A DNA stretch of 41,134 bases, taken from contig VXMH01000010.1 in NCBI GenBank assembly GCA_009841235.1, positions 1-41,134 of the forward strand, in the 5' to 3' direction. Within the stretch, counting starts at the first letter, position 1. Every line of letters begins with the position of its first letter. The stretch comes from Caldilineaceae bacterium SB0661_bin_32. Lineage in GTDB: Bacteria > Chloroflexota > Anaerolineae > Caldilineales > Caldilineaceae. The position numbers were made by a program, and so were the translations under genes. Of the stretch, positions 14,886-24,133 are shown piece by piece. A model generated the notes under the pieces. It did no database searches. It worked only from the letters and a program-made list of their open reading frames with translations, and was not told where the DNA came from.

Positions 14886-17800
14886 CTACGGCCCCTCGCG
14901 CGCAACTGCCGTCTCCGCCCCCGCGCCCAGGCTCAGCTCCGCATCGGCCAGCAGATCCCGGAATCCCAGCTGCCACTGCCCGATCCGCGGCTGAAAATCG
15001 ACGCTTTCCACCGTCCGCATCTCCCCTCCGTACGCCACCAGCTGCCCCAGCATCTCCACACTGCCGCGCGCCACCGGCTCCCGCCACCGCCCCGACGGCG
15101 ACAGATGGTACATCCGCTCGTCCAGCGCCAGCGCCCGGATCGCACGCGTCGAGTCCACCAGCCAGCCCAGCCGCTCCGACCGCTCCCCCGCGGCCAGCAC
15201 GCTCGCAACCGTCGCCAACCCCTCCAGGTACAGAGGATACGTCCCCGCCCCTTCCACCCTGCCAGGCTGGCCCGCCGCCTCCACCACGTCCGACGCCTGC
15301 GCCGTAAACTGCAGCAGACCGGCAAAATCCGTGTGGAGGAAGATGTCATAGGCCGGCTGCGGTTTCCGGATCGAGAACTCGCTCTGGCTGTCCTGCCCGG
15401 CCACCTCCGTCCAGGCGCCGGAGCCCGCCGTGTCGCGGCGGTATAGCGGCTGCGCGGCCTCCGGCTCCGCCCGCAGATACTGCGCCCCCTGGAACGCGCC
15501 CGCGCCATCGCTGCCGTCCGGCGCGACCAGGTGCAGCCATACGCCCCCGCCTTCCAGGCGCACCGGATCCGCCGAAAAGTCGATTTCGAGCAGCGCAGAG
15601 CCGCCCGCCGGCAGCCAGTTTGTCCCGCCCCCGCGGTTGTCCGGCACACGGTCCAGCGGCACGTCGACCAGCGAGTCGGGCGTCTGCCGGTCGGTGCTCA
15701 GCCCGGCCCGCCAGATGTCATTGTAGCCCTCGCCCTTCGCCGCGATCCAGAGCCTGACCGAGGAGACGTACAGGTTGTAGCCCGGCGCAGCGGCCGCCGG
15801 CAGCCGGAGCGCCACCTCGCGCGTCGATGCCGACGTTGCCATCAGCGAGCGCACGTGCGGAATGGACTCGTCCACCTCCACCGGCGGCGCCTCTATGCGC
15901 GACGGCGGCGCATACCGCGGCGCCAGCGCCGTCTGCAATGCCGTCGCCCAACCGCGGCAAAACAGCGTCGCCCCCACCGCGCCGTCCCCCGACTGCGTGA
16001 TTGCACGCGCCGGCGCCAGGAAGTCGGCCACCTGGGCCGCCGCCCAGCTGCTGTCCGCCGCCTCCTCCGGGCTGCCCGCCTGCAGCAGCGTCTCGATCCG
16101 TCCGTAGTAGCTTGCCTGCGGCTCCTGCGGCATCACCGCCGTGCGAATCTGCACCGCGCCCTCATGCTCCGCCGCCGGCCGCGTGTACTCCGCCGCCGCC
16201 GCCGTCCGCATCCCGTCCACGCTCACCGCCAGCCGCAGCGACCCCAGCTCAACCTCCACCCGGTGCACATACCCCGTCCACACCTCGCCCGCGCGCGCCG
16301 CCTGGATCCGTACAGGATGCCGGAGCCGGTGCAGCAGCGACAACAGCCCCTGCGCAGGCCCCGCCACCGCGATCTCCGCCGACTCCGCCCCGTCCAGAAT
16401 GATGTGCCGGTACCCGTTCACCACCGCCCGCAGCCCGCCCCCCAGCGCCGCATAACTGTCCAGCGGCACCACGAGCGGGGGCTGGTCGAGCACCGCCGGC
16501 GGCGCGAGCTGCACCGCCGGCGTCACAGGCGCGACGCCCGCGGCCGGCGTCAGCGCGTCGTAGTCGATGGCCGCGTCATTCATGTCGACCAGCAGCAGGC
16601 CGGCCGACCAGAAGGCGGCGACCGCGGAGCGCAGCGCGGCATCGTTCGCGGGCCCGGCAGCCGCAACGCTGGCCGCGCTGAACAGATACGGCTCACTGTC
16701 GTCCGACATCACCAGCTGCACAAGCGGCCACTTGCGCACAACGCCGTCCGGCGTGATCAGCGCCAGCGCCAGGTCCCGCTCCGCGCCGTCCGTCAGCTGC
16801 GGGCCTGCCGGCAGGCCGTGATCGGTTGTATCGGCTGCGGTTCCGAGGTAGAGAAGGATTGTACCGTCGTGTCCGAACGCAAGCGTTGTAACGAAGGCGG
16901 GGGCGGTCTGCACATAGTCGCTCTTGACGGCCTCCGTCCCCCGCCGCTGGAATTCGGCGGCCTCAATCAGCTGCAGTTCGCCGGACGTTACCTGCTGCGG
17001 TTCTATAAACTCTTTCCAGGCGAGGCCCTGCGTTGCGGCTGACGGCAGATTCCAGAGCGAGCTGTCCGGCTGGATCAGCGGCACGACGCGCAGGGTGAGC
17101 GTCGCGCTGACCGGATCGCCGCCGTCCGGGGTGACGGTCAGCGTCATTGTGACCGTCTGCTCCTGCATGGTGGGGGCCGGCATACGGACGAATGCGGGCC
17201 TGGTGTTGATGTCTGTGGGGCTGATGGTCACACCGCCGGTCTGCGTCCATTCGTATGCCAGGTTTGCGTTGCCGGGATTTGCGACCACCGGGTCCAGGCG
17301 AATCCAGCTGAAGCCGAAAACGCGGCTGTCTGTGCGCTCATCCATCATGACCGTGAGCGCGCCCGGCGCCTGAAGCGTAGTTGCGGCGGCCGGCGCGGCG
17401 TAGGCGGATGAGGCGCCCCCGGCTGTGGCCCGGACGCGGGCCTGGTACGCAGTGCCGGGGTTTAGTCCGGTTATGTTGTGGGGGCTTGTAATGTCTCCGG
17501 CTATGTCCGTCCAGGCCCCTGAAGTTCCTTCCCGGTACTGGCCCTGGTAGGTGTTTCCCGTCTCCTCTGTCCAGGCCAGGCGCAGGGTGTCGTCGGCCTC
17601 GGCGGTGAGGGTTACGCCTTCCGGAACGTCCGGCGTTGTTGTGGCCGCTGAGACGGTTAGCGTGAACTCGATGCTGTCCGCGTCGCCGTCTCTGTCTGTG
17701 ACGGTATAGGTGATTGTGAAGACGCCCGCCTGGTTCGGCGTGCCTGATATCGTTCCCGCTTCGGCGTCGAATTCCACGCCGTCTAACGTCTGCGACGTTG

Positions 17801-20800
17801 CAAAGCTGTACGTGAGCGGGGGATTGCCTCCCGCCGCCTGCGGCATCTGGATCGGCGGATCTATGGGTACGCCTGCTGTGCCGGTCTGGTCTTGGAATGT
17901 GTCGGGCAGCTCGGGCGCGACGTCGGGGGAGGTCAACGTGAGAAGCAGGTCCGTCGGCGTTCCTGACGCGGCCTGGTGCAGCCGGAACTGCGCGTTCTGG
18001 CTGTCCGACAGGGTGACGGTGGCGCTGAAATTGCCGCTGCCGGGGTTTTGGGTGGTGACGAACGCGCCGTCTTCAACTTTCAGGTCGAGCGCGATGGCGA
18101 AACTGTCCGGGTCTCTGTCAATTTCGACGGTCCATGATCCATCATGCGCACCCGCGTTCCACTGGAACCAGGTCTCATTGTTCCCGATGCTGCCGTCCAG
18201 ATTTTGAATATACGTGAGGATGCTGCGGTCTAAAACGAAAAGGGGATCGGCGATGATGAACGGGTCCGGCTCGGAACCGCGGCCGCCCGAGAGCAGCGGG
18301 TTGTCGCCGCTTTCCTGCACAAACAGCGTGAAGTGCCTGGCCATGCTGACGCTGCGGGCGTCCGTGACCTGAAACTGGAAGCTGTACGGGCCGGGCGTTG
18401 TTGGCGTGCCGGAGATGACGCCTGTGCTGGATACCGTCAGGCCGGCCAAAAATGAGAGCTGATATGAGAGCGGCTGAAAGCCGCCCGTTACTGTCGGCGT
18501 CAATGTGAAAAGCTGCCCGGCAACAGCGGTCTGATCCGGAATTTCGGCGACGGCCAGAGCGCCGTCTCCGGGCAGGATTTCCAGGCGGAAACTGCGGTCC
18601 GCCGCGTCGCCGTCAGTATCCAATGCCGACACAGTGATGTCGTAAGCGGAGTCGGCGTCCGATGGCGGCGTTCCGGAGAAGGTGGTCCCATTGAGGCTGA
18701 TCCAACTATCCCTTGTCGGGGCGCTGCTGTCCCATTCGTACCGGATCGGGGGATCGCCGCCCTGGGCGGCGGGAAAGGTGTATGACCATGGCTGCCCTAT
18801 TGTCGCCGTCTGATCCGCCAGCGGCGGCAGCGTAGGCATCAGGTCGGGCACGGTGAATGATTCCAGCGCGTCGTAACTTATGGCGCCCAGGGAGGTGTCG
18901 AAAATGACCATCCGGGCGGGCGCAGAGGTGAGGCCGCCGAGCTGCGATCGGGTGAGGAAGCCCTCGTCTCCGTCGTTGATTCTCCACCTGTAGGGGTCGG
19001 ACGCGTCCTGGTTGTCGAAGCGCGCCTTCCATACCGTTCCGTTGGCGTCCCGGATTGCCAGGGCCAGGCGCTGCTCGGCGGCTTCCGTGAAATCCGGCCC
19101 TGCGTCGCCGCCGCTGTTGTTGCTTGCAGAAGCGAGCTGCACCCGGACCGACAGCTGCTCGTTGGTTCCCGAGAGCCACTCCAGCTGCAGGTTTCCCACA
19201 TAGGCCGCGGCGCCGTTTTCAATGTAGGAGGTTTTTACCTGCACGTCGCTCTCGAATTGCGATTCGGGTCCAAACACGTATGTGACTCTCCGGCTGCTCG
19301 TGCCGTTGACGTCGGCGATCATTGCGGCCGCGTCGGCCCAGGCGACTCCGGGGATGGCGTATGCGTTGGTGTGGAAAAGTGATGTTGCGCTTTCGTAAAC
19401 GACGATTCTGACTGTTTTGCCGGCGCTTCCGGTGGCGTCGGCGGCTGTGTATGTGAGCAGGGTGTTTGACGCGGTGTTGGGCGCTGTGCCCGTCAGCCGC
19501 CGTGTGGCCGGATCGAATGACATCCATGAGAGCAGGCCGCTGACGGCGTAGGTGCGCGCGCCGCTGCCGCCTGCGGCTTCGGGGAGGGTTGCGTCAAGCG
19601 CCGCGCCGCGGGCGATGTAGACGCTGTCGGGCTGCGGCAGCGTCAGCGGTTCGGGCCGCGTGAACGCCAGAATGAAGCGGCGGCCCGCCTGTGCAACGAT
19701 GCGGGCGGCAATGGCGTCGAAAGCGGCCGGCACTGTCCAGCGGACAAAGTTGCCGCCGGAGGCAAACACGGCGGCGTCCGCCGCGGCAAACGAGGCCGCG
19801 CCGTCTGAGTCCTGGATGTGGATGTGGATGTCGTTGCCGTCCCCGCCTGCGGCGAAAAAGGCGGCCAGGTCGAACGGGTTTGGCACGTCATTCAGCAAAA
19901 AGCCATTGGCTGCCGGCCGCCTGATGCGGGAAATCCTGACCATATCGGCCGGAAAAAGGGAGCCGTCTGTCAGGCTGCCGGCATCGGTCGATTCCGCCGT
20001 GTCGGGATCGTCGTCGCGGTAGATGGTCGTGCCGGCGGCGCCCTCGAGCAGCCCGGCGTCGATGCGGCTGTGTCCGGCGGGCGTGGTGAACGCCGTCAGG
20101 GTCAGCAGCGCGTCGGTTGTGCCCGTCCCAGAGGTAGACCAGTCGCCCGCGCCGCCGTCGTTGACGCCTTGAATTTGCACTTCGTAGGTTGTGGCCGCCT
20201 GCAAGCCGGTGATGGCGTATGGACTGGTCACGCCCGTGCGCGTTGTCCACGCGGTTGTGCCCTGCGCGCGGTAGCGCAGATTGAACGAGTCGGCCGCGTC
20301 GCCTGTCGCGGCGGCGGTGAAGGCGGCTGAGAGGCTGTCGGTTCCGGTGGCGGTTACGGCCGGCGCGGCCGGCGCGTCGGGGGCGGATGGGGCAGGGTCG
20401 CGGGTTTGGAGATTATCCCAGTCAATGAGGGGATGGCTGGTGTCGACGAGGATCGACTGGACGGAGGAGGCTGCTCCCAAAGAACTATATTGCGAGGAGG
20501 AAATTTGAAGGTTTGCCGGTAGCGCCCAATTGTACGGTTCGGTTGGATCTGTCGAGATCAGATCAGATAGGCGGTACTTTAGAGTCTCAGAGCCCCATTT
20601 TATTCCAATGCCCAGGTTTGATTCAGCCAAATCGGTTAATTGCGGGCCAGCCAAGCCGCCGTGCTCTGATGCTGTAGCACCCAGATTCAGGCGAAGAGTA
20701 TTTAAATTGGGGGCGCGAAAGAAACCAAGACGTGTCACATAGGCTGTAGCGCCATTTTGAATGTAGGCCGAGTCTACCTGTTCGCTTGCCCGACGGTCGG

Positions 20801-20921
20801 ATTCCGGGCCATAGACGACATATACTCCGTCAAAAGACGTCAACCTTGGGTCGGTCGTTGCCAGCCAGGCAACGCCAAGCGTTGCGTTGGTGATCGATGA
20901 GTCAAAAAGAGATTTCGGCAT
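14886..20921 (-). CDS. Giant mosaic tail/baseplate-like protein with Ig-like and FN3 domains
   Basis: The 2,011-residue protein is modular. A roughly 170-residue module occurs three times (about 1-175, 513-690 and 1288-1457), marked by YxxGPES, SxYIxNGAxAYV, an AGPxLTxxAExxL helix, SDxxEPYxW and LVDxxxxxIDYDAL. Between the copies lie FN3 domains (about 178-270 and 1098-1183) and putative-Ig/cadherin-like domains with SGTPxxxGxY endings (about 430-510, 693-785, 793-870, 1005-1092). The last 530 residues (from about 1478) resemble phage baseplate-hub or tail proteins (GYVHRVEVELGSLRLAVSV, then helical and beta segments). No signal peptide is seen, so export would be as part of a tail particle rather than by Sec. 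There is no clear ribosome-binding site. The N-terminal 140 codons are lower in GC than the rest. Confidence 0.75.
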   Translation of the reverse strand: MPKSLFDSSITNATLGVAWLATTDPRLTSFDGVYVVYGPESDRRASEQVDSAYIQNGATAYVTRLGFFRAPNLNTLRLNLGATASEHGGLAGPQLTDLAESNLGIGIKWGSETLKYRLSDLISTDPTEPYNWALPANLQISSSQYSSLGAASSVQSILVDTSHPLIDWDNLQTRDPAPSAPDAPAAPAVTATGTDSLSAAFTAAATGDAADSFNLRYRAQGTTAWTTRTGVTSPYAITGLQAATTYEVQIQGVNDGGAGDWSTSGTGTTDALLTLTAFTTPAGHSRIDAGLLEGAAGTTIYRDDDPDTAESTDAGSLTDGSLFPADMVRISRIRRPAANGFLLNDVPNPFDLAAFFAAGGDGNDIHIHIQDSDGAASFAAADAAVFASGGNFVRWTVPAAFDAIAARIVAQAGRRFILAFTRPEPLTLPQPDSVYIARGAALDATLPEAAGGSGARTYAVSGLLSWMSFDPATRRLTGTAPNTASNTLLTYTAADATGSAGKTVRIVVYESATSLFHTNAYAIPGVAWADAAAMIADVNGTSSRRVTYVFGPESQFESDVQVKTSYIENGAAAYVGNLQLEWLSGTNEQLSVRVQLASASNNSGGDAGPDFTEAAEQRLALAIRDANGTVWKARFDNQDASDPYRWRINDGDEGFLTRSQLGGLTSAPARMVIFDTSLGAISYDALESFTVPDLMPTLPPLADQTATIGQPWSYTFPAAQGGDPPIRYEWDSSAPTRDSWISLNGTTFSGTPPSDADSAYDITVSALDTDGDAADRSFRLEILPGDGALAVAEIPDQTAVAGQLFTLTPTVTGGFQPLSYQLSFLAGLTVSSTGVISGTPTTPGPYSFQFQVTDARSVSMARHFTLFVQESGDNPLLSGGRGSEPDPFIIADPLFVLDRSILTYIQNLDGSIGNNETWFQWNAGAHDGSWTVEIDRDPDSFAIALDLKVEDGAFVTTQNPGSGNFSATVTLSDSQNAQFRLHQAASGTPTDLLLTLTSPDVAPELPDTFQDQTGTAGVPIDPPIQMPQAAGGNPPLTYSFATSQTLDGVEFDAEAGTISGTPNQAGVFTITYTVTDRDGDADSIEFTLTVSAATTTPDVPEGVTLTAEADDTLRLAWTEETGNTYQGQYREGTSGAWTDIAGDITSPHNITGLNPGTAYQARVRATAGGASSAYAAPAAATTLQAPGALTVMMDERTDSRVFGFSWIRLDPVVANPGNANLAYEWTQTGGVTISPTDINTRPAFVRMPAPTMQEQTVTMTLTVTPDGGDPVSATLTLRVVPLIQPDSSLWNLPSAATQGLAWKEFIEPQQVTSGELQLIEAAEFQRRGTEAVKSDYVQTAPAFVTTLAFGHDGTILLYLGTAADTTDHGLPAGPQLTDGAERDLALALITPDGVVRKWPLVQLVMSDDSEPYLFSAASVAAAGPANDAALRSAVAAFWSAGLLLVDMNDAAIDYDALTPAAGVAPVTPAVQLAPPAVLDQPPLVVPLDSYAALGGGLRAVVNGYRHIILDGAESAEIAVAGPAQGLLSLLHRLRHPVRIQAARAGEVWTGYVHRVEVELGSLRLAVSVDGMRTAAAAEYTRPAAEHEGAVQIRTAVMPQEPQASYYGRIETLLQAGSPEEAADSSWAAAQVADFLAPARAITQSGDGAVGATLFCRGWATALQTALAPRYAPPSRIEAPPVEVDESIPHVRSLMATSASTREVALRLPAAAAPGYNLYVSSVRLWIAAKGEGYNDIWRAGLSTDRQTPDSLVDVPLDRVPDNRGGGTNWLPAGGSALLEIDFSADPVRLEGGGVWLHLVAPDGSDGAGAFQGAQYLRAEPEAAQPLYRRDTAGSGAWTEVAGQDSQSEFSIRKPQPAYDIFLHTDFAGLLQFTAQASDVVEAAGQPGRVEGAGTYPLYLEGLATVASVLAAGERSERLGWLVDSTRAIRALALDERMYHLSPSGRWREPVARGSVEMLGQLVAYGGEMRTVESVDFQPRIGQWQLGFRDLLADAELSLGAGAETAVAREGP

Positions 20922-20969
20922 GGTTTAATGCTCAAAAAACAGCCGTGTTGCCTTCAGATTTTTGCGCAA

Positions 20970-21686
20970 TCAGGGCGGCAGGGGAGCATTCAGTGCAGCC
21001 TCAATCATTGCCGGGGCCGTACTCTCATTTACGAGTGGCAAGCCTTCAAGGACCAATCTCAAATTTGGAGTCGATACACTAATCCAGCCGGGATTGAACT
21101 CCCCAATAGCCAGAAACCAACCGGCCTTTGCGTGTCTGCCGATAAATATGGCAACCTCCCCCTCGTCAAAAATGCCCACCGCTGGATGCGAGGTGTCCGG
21201 GCCGGCATAAACGTCAATGTAGCCAGTGCCCGCGCGAGCATACCCGGCGATCAACTCGGGTCCCGGATGAACCACCCGGACCTGGGCCCCGGGTCCCCTT
21301 ACGATTGGCACCTGATCTGCCGTTCCTGCCCGTTCGCTAAACTCTTCGGAATAGAACCAGCCGGTTTGCCCGCCGTATTCGATTCTCCACCAAGCCTCGG
21401 TGCTGTGTCTGCCGACCGGCCGCCAGGTAAGGCCGCCCTCCATTTGGCTGACAACCTCAGCGTCAAAGCTGGGCTCGGCATAGATGTTCTTGTCCGCGTC
21501 GCCCTCACGCAAATCAAGCGCAATCGGCGGCGCTGCAGGCGGGCCGGCCGGGGCTGACCGGGAACGATTGCCCAAATAGGCGATGACGACGATAACCAGA
21601 GAAACGAGGCTGAGAAAAATCAAAGCATTGCGTCGCCTGGACAGCCTTCTTCTGCGGCGCTTTTTTCTTAATCTCTTGTAAGACAT
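20970..21686 (-). CDS. Membrane-anchored protein with two SH3-like domains
   Basis: Starting at 21686 (AAAGGAGAG upstream) gives 238 residues. The N-terminus is extremely basic (MSYKRLRKKRRRRRLSRRRN) and is followed by one membrane helix (about 21-38), so the C-terminal part would be outside the membrane. Two bacterial SH3-type domains follow: about 60-120 (NIYAEPSFDAEVV to GWFYSEEF) and 145-205 (YIDVYAGPDTSHPAVG to GWISVST). Such domains bind cell-wall components in many secreted proteins. It is placed between the distal-tail-like and giant genes on the same strand, which is unusual for a structural tail operon. Confidence 0.75.
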   Translation of the reverse strand: MSYKRLRKKRRRRRLSRRRNALIFLSLVSLVIVVIAYLGNRSRSAPAGPPAAPPIALDLREGDADKNIYAEPSFDAEVVSQMEGGLTWRPVGRHSTEAWWRIEYGGQTGWFYSEEFSERAGTADQVPIVRGPGAQVRVVHPGPELIAGYARAGTGYIDVYAGPDTSHPAVGIFDEGEVAIFIGRHAKAGWFLAIGEFNPGWISVSTPNLRLVLEGLPLVNESTAPAMIEAALNAPLPP

Positions 21687-21766
21687 GTAGCTCTCCTTTC
21701 TGGTAGCTCGCCATAGCGCCTTCCATGATAGCACCAGCCAGGCTCTCCAACCCTCAAGCCTTGCCC

Positions 21767-22966
21767 CTAAATCGTCAGCCGCCGCGGCCGGTAAAACGCC
21801 CCAATATCCACCGTCGCCGTCCGCACCCCGCTGGCCGTCTCCACCAGCGCCAGGTACTCAACCCGCTCGCCCGGCACCGCCGTCAGCACGTCCCCGGCCG
21901 CCGCAACGCCGCCCGCGTCCGACACTACCTCGCCGCCGTCGTCCACCAGCGTTCCCGCAGGCGTCCCCATCGCAACGTATGACCGCCACCTCTCCGCCGG
22001 CGCAAAATACAGCGTCCCCGCGCCCGTGCTCACCGCCCTGCCGCAAAAAGCCCGCAGCCACACCCGGTCCCCGTCCACATAGTGCACGCCCAGATCCGTG
22101 AAACTGCTCTCCCGCCCCTCCAGATACCCCAGCCGCCGCCAGTCCGACCGCCGGAACTCCATGCTGTTGCTCCCAACCCCTGCGCTCAGCCAGATATTGT
22201 TCCCCCGCAGCGCCGTCAACGCGCTCCCGCTCGCGCTGTGCGCCAGAATCAGCCGCCGCCACCCCGACCCGCTCGACGGCACGGCCACCCGGCGCCACAC
22301 CGTCTCCGTCCCCGCCGCCAGCGACGCCGACTGGATCGACGTTGATACGAAACTGCCACCCGGAACCGCGACCGGCCCCGCCGCAATGTACACGCGCAAA
22401 TTGGCCGTGCCCGGCCAGCCGATCCGCACCTCCAGCGGCGTCTCCGTTACCCCCGCCGCATTCTCAACCGCAAACGTTCCCCCGTGCCCCACAGGCCGCG
22501 AGCTCAGCAGCTCCCGCCGGGCGCCCATCCAGTACGGCTCCCGCGTCAGCTCAATCGTCACCGCCAGCTCATTATTGCGCAGCCGCAGCTGCTGGTCCGC
22601 CGGCCACTGCAGATGCGCCGCCAGCAGCCTGCTCCGCCAGGCGTCGTCCACGCCCCCGGACCCGTCCGAGTACTCCAGGTAGACCGCCGCGCCCCGGTTG
22701 GCGGCCTCCAGCAGCCGCTCAATCGCGTGCGTTGCATCCCGCAACGCCGCCCGCGACGCATACCTTTGCCAAAGATCGATCGCCGAACCCGCCGGCTCCC
22801 GCACCCGCTGATGCACCGGCGGCGTCTCGATCAGCGACGCGGCCGGCAGCGTGCGCGCCTGCACGGCCGCCACAATCTGATTGTAGCCCGCGTCCTCGGC
22901 GTCCAGCCCCCCGGGCGCCAGCGCCACCCGCGTCCCCCCATGAACCAGCGCAATCTCAAGCGTCAC
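21767..22966 (-). CDS. Distal-tail-like phage protein
   Basis: The 399-residue protein starts at GTG 22966, 30 bp after the preceding gene. It has an N-terminal helical part (DAEDAGYNQIVAAVQAR, HAIERLLEAANRGAAVYLEY), followed by NNELAVTIELTREPYWMGAR, a signature common in siphovirus distal-tail and tail components. The C-terminal half is beta-rich and resembles a carbohydrate-binding or jelly-roll domain (ANLRVYIAAG, WRRLILAHSASG, YLALVETASGVRTATVDIGAF). In siphoviruses such a protein sits at the tail end and joins tube to baseplate. Its place directly before the giant protein matches normal tail gene order. Confidence 0.6.
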   Translation of the reverse strand: MTLEIALVHGGTRVALAPGGLDAEDAGYNQIVAAVQARTLPAASLIETPPVHQRVREPAGSAIDLWQRYASRAALRDATHAIERLLEAANRGAAVYLEYSDGSGGVDDAWRSRLLAAHLQWPADQQLRLRNNELAVTIELTREPYWMGARRELLSSRPVGHGGTFAVENAAGVTETPLEVRIGWPGTANLRVYIAAGPVAVPGGSFVSTSIQSASLAAGTETVWRRVAVPSSGSGWRRLILAHSASGSALTALRGNNIWLSAGVGSNSMEFRRSDWRRLGYLEGRESSFTDLGVHYVDGDRVWLRAFCGRAVSTGAGTLYFAPAERWRSYVAMGTPAGTLVDDGGEVVSDAGGVAAAGDVLTAVPGERVEYLALVETASGVRTATVDIGAFYRPRRLTI

Positions 22967-22996
22967 CGCACCCTGACTCCTGACCCCCGGCCCGCG

Positions 22997-23830
22997 TCAC
23001 AGCCTTTCGGTCCGCCCGCCCGCCGTGGACAGCCTTCCCCTTTGCGCGGCGGTCTGTGTCCGCCGCGCGGTCCCTTGTCTCGTGTCAGCCCCAAGCCGCC
23101 CCGCGCCGGTCTTCGCCCCGGCAGTGTGCCGCATATCCGCAGCCGCAGCGAAAGAGTGCCCGGCAATGGCCTCCCGGACAGCCTGCGCCAGCGCATCCGC
23201 CAGCGTCCGCCCCAGATCGCCCACATCGACCTCATGCGCCACGGCCCTCCCAATCTCAACAGCCGCAGCCGCTTCCCCCTCGCCTCCGGCAAACAGCGCC
23301 TCGCCAAGCCTGGCGGCCTCCTCCGCCAGCGCTTCAGAGATTCGCTGGCGGTCGCGCGCCGCCTCCATCGCCTGATCCTCCGGGTCGCCCCGCCACCAGT
23401 ATCCGCCCCCCGGCTCCTGCGCGTCGTCGATCCAGCGCCCCCGCGAGCCGAACAGCCGCCCCTCCGCCTCCGTCAGAACACGCTCGGCGGTAAAGCGCGC
23501 CGTCTCCTCGGCAAGGGCCGCGCTGTCTGACGCGCCGTCACCGTCTCCCGCCGCACGCGGCAGCGCGCTGTCGCCTGACTGGACCGCATTGGCCATCATG
23601 CGCAGCGTCGGCGGCAGATCGTATCTGAACGGCGGGGCCGCCCCTTCCGGTCTGTTGAGCGCCTGCGCCAGCGCTCGCAGAGACGCCGGCAGAGCCGGGC
23701 TCTCCCATCCCGCCTGAACGCCTTCCGGCGCAATGACCCCGCTCTCAAATGCCGCCGCGATCACCTGCCAGTCGCGGCTGTCTTCCCATCCCTCGCCCTC
23801 ACCGCCGCTGTGCCGCGGAATATGCGGCAT
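22997..23830 (-). CDS. Helical tail-cluster protein, possibly a short tape-measure analogue
   Basis: The 277-residue protein starts at ATG 23830 with AGGAGGA at 23837-23843. Ala/Glu/Arg-rich helices dominate (AEETARFTAERVLTEAEGRL, ALAEEAARLGEALFAGGEGE, LGRTLADALAQAVREAIAG), and the C-terminus is disordered and basic (GAGRLGADTRQGTARR). It occupies the slot where a tape-measure protein is expected, after the chaperone genes and before the distal tail gene, but it is far shorter than usual and has no hydrophobic helices. The function is assigned by position only. Confidence 0.5.
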   Translation of the reverse strand: MPHIPRHSGGEGEGWEDSRDWQVIAAAFESGVIAPEGVQAGWESPALPASLRALAQALNRPEGAAPPFRYDLPPTLRMMANAVQSGDSALPRAAGDGDGASDSAALAEETARFTAERVLTEAEGRLFGSRGRWIDDAQEPGGGYWWRGDPEDQAMEAARDRQRISEALAEEAARLGEALFAGGEGEAAAAVEIGRAVAHEVDVGDLGRTLADALAQAVREAIAGHSFAAAADMRHTAGAKTGAGRLGADTRQGTARRTQTAAQRGRLSTAGGRTERL

Positions 23831-23887
23831 CGCTCATCCTCCTGTCCGGCCGCTAGCGGTCGCGCCGCCGCTGATCGCCGCCGCTGA

Positions 23888-24133
23888 TCACTGCCGCTCC
23901 CCTGCGCCCCGGCCGGGCCTGGCGGCCTCGATCCGCATCGCCGCCTCGATCATCTTCAGCCACGGCAGCGGCGCGGCCGCCAGCGCCCACGGCGCGATCC
24001 GCGCCCACCTGGCCGCCAGGATCAGCTGGTGCCAGCGGCCCGGCGGCGCGCCGGCATCGCCTGTTCCGTCAGGCCCGGCTGTCAGGCGAAAAAGCCGGGC
24101 CTGCGTTATTCCCGCTCGAGCGGTGCGCGCCAC
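23888..24133 (-). CDS. Overlapping -1-frame partner of the tail chaperone
   Basis: This frame is -1 relative to the 107-residue gene and is open from well inside it to TGA at 23888. It contains LRLTAGPDG-type sequence followed by LILAARWARIAPWAL and PWLKMIEAAMRIEA, which echoes the SPWAMVRAAAQWRAP end of the upstream protein. The only start available near the junction is GTG at 24133 (81 residues), with no ribosome-binding site. In tailed phages the tail-assembly chaperone is normally made in short and long forms by programmed frameshifting, so a fused product is a reasonable alternative. No canonical slippery heptamer is visible. Confidence 0.45.
   Translation of the reverse strand: MARTARAGITQARLFRLTAGPDGTGDAGAPPGRWHQLILAARWARIAPWALAAAPLPWLKMIEAAMRIEAARPGRGAGERQ
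24071..24102 (-). promoter_or_regulatory. Hairpin just after the chaperone stop codon
   Basis: A perfect 10-bp stem (AGGCCCGGCT with AGCCGGGCCT; 24071-24080 and 24093-24102) with a 12-nt loop starts three bases beyond the TAA of the 107-residue gene. It could stimulate frameshifting, couple translation to the next frame, or attenuate transcription. Confidence 0.5.

Noticed and set aside
15531..17042. 503-residue plus-strand frame inside the giant gene
   Set aside because: It is a shadow of the 2,011-residue frame, with low-complexity Arg/His/Pro composition and no motif.
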